64,000 nt of DNA from DATGMS01 sp035303945 (GTDB lineage: Bacteria; Bacteroidota; Bacteroidia; Cytophagales; Cyclobacteriaceae), in the NCBI GenBank assembly GCA_035303945.1, contig DATGQZ010000014.1, forward strand, positions 8,809-72,808. Direction: 5' to 3'. The notes below the pieces were generated by a model. It was not told the DNA's origin. It saw nothing but the letters and a program-made list of their open reading frames with translations, and did no database searches. Positions 61,835-64,000 of the stretch are shown piece by piece; position 1 is the stretch's first letter; every line of letters begins with the position of its first letter. The translations under genes and the position numbers were made by a program.

Positions 61835-62227
61835 ATGCCCAAAGAAAAAATCCACATCAAACTGGCCAGAATGGGCGGCGGATTTGGCCAAAGGGCTTAC
61901 GGGCATCATTTGGTGGAAGCAGCGGTTATTTCTCAAAAATTGAATGCGCCGGTCAAGCTGGTGTACTCCAGGGAAGACGACATGACCTACGGTATTTACC
62001 GGCCCACGTACACGGCAACGTACAACCCGGATTGGGCTTTGGTCTTCGAAGGGGATAAGAAAATCTACTTTGTTGCGGAAACCAAGGAAACAGGTACATC
62101 TTCTGTTGACCTTTACAAGCTTAGTGCCGACGAGCAGATGAAGATCAAATGTGGAAAGGCACATTTTAATGAATTTGATCACCTGGAATATCGGGTAGTT
62201 AGTAAAGTTGGGCAACTAATGAACTAG
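61835..62227 (+). pseudogene. Chimera: molybdopterin oxidoreductase fragment fused to the nuclease end of a type III restriction enzyme
   Basis: 130 codons in one open frame but of two origins. Residues 1-62 (IHIKLARMGGGFGQRAYGHH to YGIYRPTYTATY) match the molybdopterin-binding subunit of xanthine-dehydrogenase/isoquinoline oxidoreductases. From residue 62 on, YNPDWALVFEGDKKIYFVAE and TKETG, then EQMKIKCGKAHF, match the C-terminus of type III restriction (Res) subunits; Pro65-Asp66 and Glu82-x-Lys84 are the PD-ExK nuclease signature. The join near 62020 lies at ACGTAC, where both parents would have a Thr-Tyr. Both parents are missing most of their length, so I regard this as a deletion product, not a functional gene, though a free PD-ExK fragment could be expressed. 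Confidence 0.65.
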
Positions 62228-62424
62228 AATGAAGCCACTACTTAAAATACCGCGAAATACCTGAATTTAAAGAACTGGATTATTCCTTGATGACATATTG
62301 CTAGAACTCAGAATTTATCTGTGATAAAAGGAACTGAACACCAGCTGTCCTTCAAATTATTATGATATCGTAATCACCCATTCAAGAATTCGCCTATATT
62401 TGCAGCAGTTTTGGTTTGCATTAC

Positions 62425-62610
62425 TTGATTCAAAGTCATGCAAGAAAAGGGAATCCGGTTAAAAGCCGGAGCAGTGCCCGCTACTGTAATCCTCAATCCA
62501 TCATTTGATGGATGAGCTTTTGCCACTCCTTGCCATTGTTGCAAATATTTGCGACGAGAAGGCTGCAAAAGTAAGGAAAGCCAGGAGACCTGCCGGAACA
62601 GATTGACACG
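62425..62610 (+). ncRNA. Cobalamin riboswitch
   Basis: The conserved core is clear: GGGAATCCGG near 62449, then GCCGGAGCAGTGCCCGC with TACTGTAA, and GTAAGGAAAG followed by the B12-box-like GCCAGGAGACCTGCC ending at 62594. These elements in this order are specific for adenosylcobalamin-type riboswitches. It lies about 50 bases upstream of the BtuB-like gene and should lower its expression when cobalamin is plentiful. Exact ends are estimated. Confidence 0.92.
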
Positions 62611-62662
62611 ATTTTCCTCGGGATAAAGGGAGTCTGTCGGAAACGCTTTTCTCAAAATTTTG

Positions 62663-64000
62663 ATGTGTAAGAAGCTGGGATTATTATGTTCCCTTCTTTG
62701 CTTATTTGTATCAGTCGAACTGATTGGACAGGATCTCGCAGATTCCGTCCATACGCTTGATAGGGTGACGATAACGCAAAGCAGGTTGAACGACTACATG
62801 GCAGCGGGTTATCAATTGCCGGTTGATAGCACGATGCTCTTGCTTTCGTCGGGTGGAAGCCTTACAGATTTGCTGCGAAAACAAGGGCTTGGACACATCA
62901 GAACCTATGGTCCAGGTGGATTGGCTTCGCCGTCCTTCAGAGGGACCGGAAGTAGCCATACATCTATATTGTGGGATGGAATAAACCTCGTTAGCCCGCT
63001 ATCGGGACAGCTCGACCTGTCACTTGTGCCGGTGTTCTTTTTTGAAAATGCCACTATCCAAACAAGCGGATCAACCAGTTTGGCGGGGAACGGAACCATT
63101 GGAGCAAATATTCATCTTACGAACAACGTCCGCTTTGGTGAAGGCGTAACGGCAAAAGCTGTCGTACACGCAGGATCTTTTGGTAGTCAATTTTTTGGCA
63201 GCCAATTTCGCCTAAGTACAAATAAATTTGAGAGTAGTACGAAGGTTTTTACGACTTCCGCTGATAATGATTTTAAGTTCAGGGATAAGAGTAAAATAAA
63301 CGGGGGGATTCTCCGAAGAAAGCATTCTGCCTTCGACCAACACGGGATTCTTCAGCAGTTTACGCACCAGGTATCCACAAGCAGTATTGTTTCACTCAAA
63401 CTTTGGTATCAACAAAGCAAGTACGAGGTGCCCGGCATTGCATCAAACCAAGACAGTGCCGAAGCTTCCGAAGAGAACACCTTTTATAGGATACTTGGAG
63501 GATGGAATTATGCAGCTAAGAAATTGGACATAAATTATCAAAGTGCGTTCATTCGCCAGGACCTTGACTACAGTGATCCAAAAACAAGCACATACTCTCT
63601 CAATCGCTATAACAACATCATACAGAATGCTGAATTAGGTTTTCAATTGACCCCACGGTCAAAAATCACGACAGGACTTCAGTATTCCTGGGAGGAAGGA
63701 GTTGTCCACGCATTTGGAACCACGCATCCGAAAAGAAATCGAATCGCGATTCTTACGGCATACAAAATTCAGCCTTCTGAAAAATGGGACTTGTCAATCT
63801 CAGCTAGGGAAGAATTGATTGATGGCAAGACTACACCATTAGCTCCGGCCCTTGGCGTAGCTTACAGCCCGGAGAAAGCATTTAAGTTTTTCATGAACTC
63901 CTCGAGAAATTATAGGATTCCGACCTTCAATGACCTTTATTGGTTGGGCGGGGGTGCCCGTGGAAATCCATCCCTCGCTCCGGAATTATCTTTAAGTATG
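62663..64000 (+). CDS. BtuB-like TonB-dependent cobalamin receptor, 3' end outside window
   Basis: 446 codons open to the last base. ATG 62663 starts a signal peptide (MCKKLGLLCSLLCLFVSVEL to IGQ). A TonB-box-like stretch and plug follow: LLLSSGGSLTDLLRKQG, YGPGGLASPSFRGTGSSHTS, ILWDGINLVSPLSGQLDLSL and TIGANIHL. From about residue 160 on come beta-barrel strands, including NSSRNYRIPTFNDLYW near the end, a conserved barrel element. The riboswitch upstream makes vitamin B12 or a cobalamin-like compound the probable ligand. The rest of the gene lies beyond the window. Confidence 0.9.
   Translation, partial: MCKKLGLLCSLLCLFVSVELIGQDLADSVHTLDRVTITQSRLNDYMAAGYQLPVDSTMLLLSSGGSLTDLLRKQGLGHIRTYGPGGLASPSFRGTGSSHTSILWDGINLVSPLSGQLDLSLVPVFFFENATIQTSGSTSLAGNGTIGANIHLTNNVRFGEGVTAKAVVHAGSFGSQFFGSQFRLSTNKFESSTKVFTTSADNDFKFRDKSKINGGILRRKHSAFDQHGILQQFTHQVSTSSIVSLKLWYQQSKYEVPGIASNQDSAEASEENTFYRILGGWNYAAKKLDINYQSAFIRQDLDYSDPKTSTYSLNRYNNIIQNAELGFQLTPRSKITTGLQYSWEEGVVHAFGTTHPKRNRIAILTAYKIQPSEKWDLSISAREELIDGKTTPLAPALGVAYSPEKAFKFFMNSSRNYRIPTFNDLYWLGGGARGNPSLAPELSLSM

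Larger units (their letters stand above)
55824..62400. mobile_element. Decayed genomic-island-like region behind tRNA-Asn
   Basis: From just after tRNA-Asn to the cobalamin riboswitch, coding density collapses: only two of the eight recognisable genes are intact. The remains are of mixed origin: mobile-element primase, RHS protein, redox enzymes, a type III restriction enzyme end, plus an 8-bp repeat array. No integrase, relaxase or transposase and no matching attachment-site repeat was found, so boundaries and mechanism are inferred. Confidence 0.45.

Noticed and set aside
62711..63099. Minus-strand frames opposite the BtuB-like gene
   Set aside because: The plus-strand frame has signal peptide, plug and barrel features and follows a cobalamin riboswitch; the others are shadows.

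Overview
The window comes from a Bacteroidota chromosome, most likely order Cytophagales (Cyclobacteriaceae-like); this is inferred from gene content only. The pointers are a SusC/SusD pair with a FecR/ECF-sigma switch, a subtilisin-like protease with a type IX secretion tail, DUF2911, DUF4230, DUF1080 and PVC-type cytochrome proteins, TAnnTTTG-like -7 promoter boxes and almost no Shine-Dalgarno sequences.

Layout. (1) 1-9.7 kb, housekeeping and envelope: the end of an N-acetylmuramoyl-L-alanine amidase followed by two DUF4230-type proteins, a 39-residue membrane protein on the opposite strand, a Gfo/Idh/MocA oxidoreductase, DinB, DUF2911, HrpB helicase and a membrane glycosyltransferase. (2) 9.8-26.7 kb, exopolysaccharide locus: a 1368-residue hybrid sensor kinase, then a tightly packed operon (half-length TolC-like protein, Wzc/GumC-like co-polymerase, Wzy-type polymerase, GT2, hexapeptide acyltransferase, GT4, Wzx flippase), then more glycosyltransferases, an initiating sugar transferase with an odd N-terminal pseudo-receiver and a cysteine insertion, and a response regulator. 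(3) 27-33.6 kb, small proteins, NIPSNAP, and a heat-shock cluster (Hsp20, DnaJ-family co-chaperone, Hsp20) next to a HEAT-like protein and a bacterial relative of the Vms1/ANKZF1 peptidyl-tRNA hydrolase (VLRF1). (4) 33.6-42.7 kb, gyrA, an outer-membrane protein, rpe, a T9SS-type S8 protease, a TrpF-like protein without the TrpF catalytic residues, and a DUF1080 lipoprotein. (5) 42.8-55.5 kb, a carbohydrate-uptake locus read in the order sigma factor, FecR, SusC, SusD, PmoA/PVC-cytochrome fusion, with a PqaA-like hydrolase divergent from it.

(6) 55.7-62.4 kb: directly after tRNA-Asn comes a gene-poor graveyard that looks like a decayed genomic island. It holds a decapitated toprim primase of the kind found on Bacteroidetes mobile elements, a ~300 bp array with an 8-bp period, broken RHS, SDR, aldo/keto reductase and flavodoxin genes, and an in-frame chimera of a molybdopterin oxidoreductase with the nuclease end of a type III restriction enzyme. 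Only a divergent response regulator / PAS histidine kinase pair is intact. (7) 62.4-64 kb: a cobalamin riboswitch and the start of its BtuB-like TonB receptor, which runs off the window.

The most interesting items are the 8-bp periodic array (centromere- or iteron-like in form), the VLRF1 protein beside the chaperones, the sugar transferase carrying a dead receiver domain and a four-cysteine insertion, and the restriction-enzyme chimera. All functional statements come from motif recognition by eye; no database search was run.
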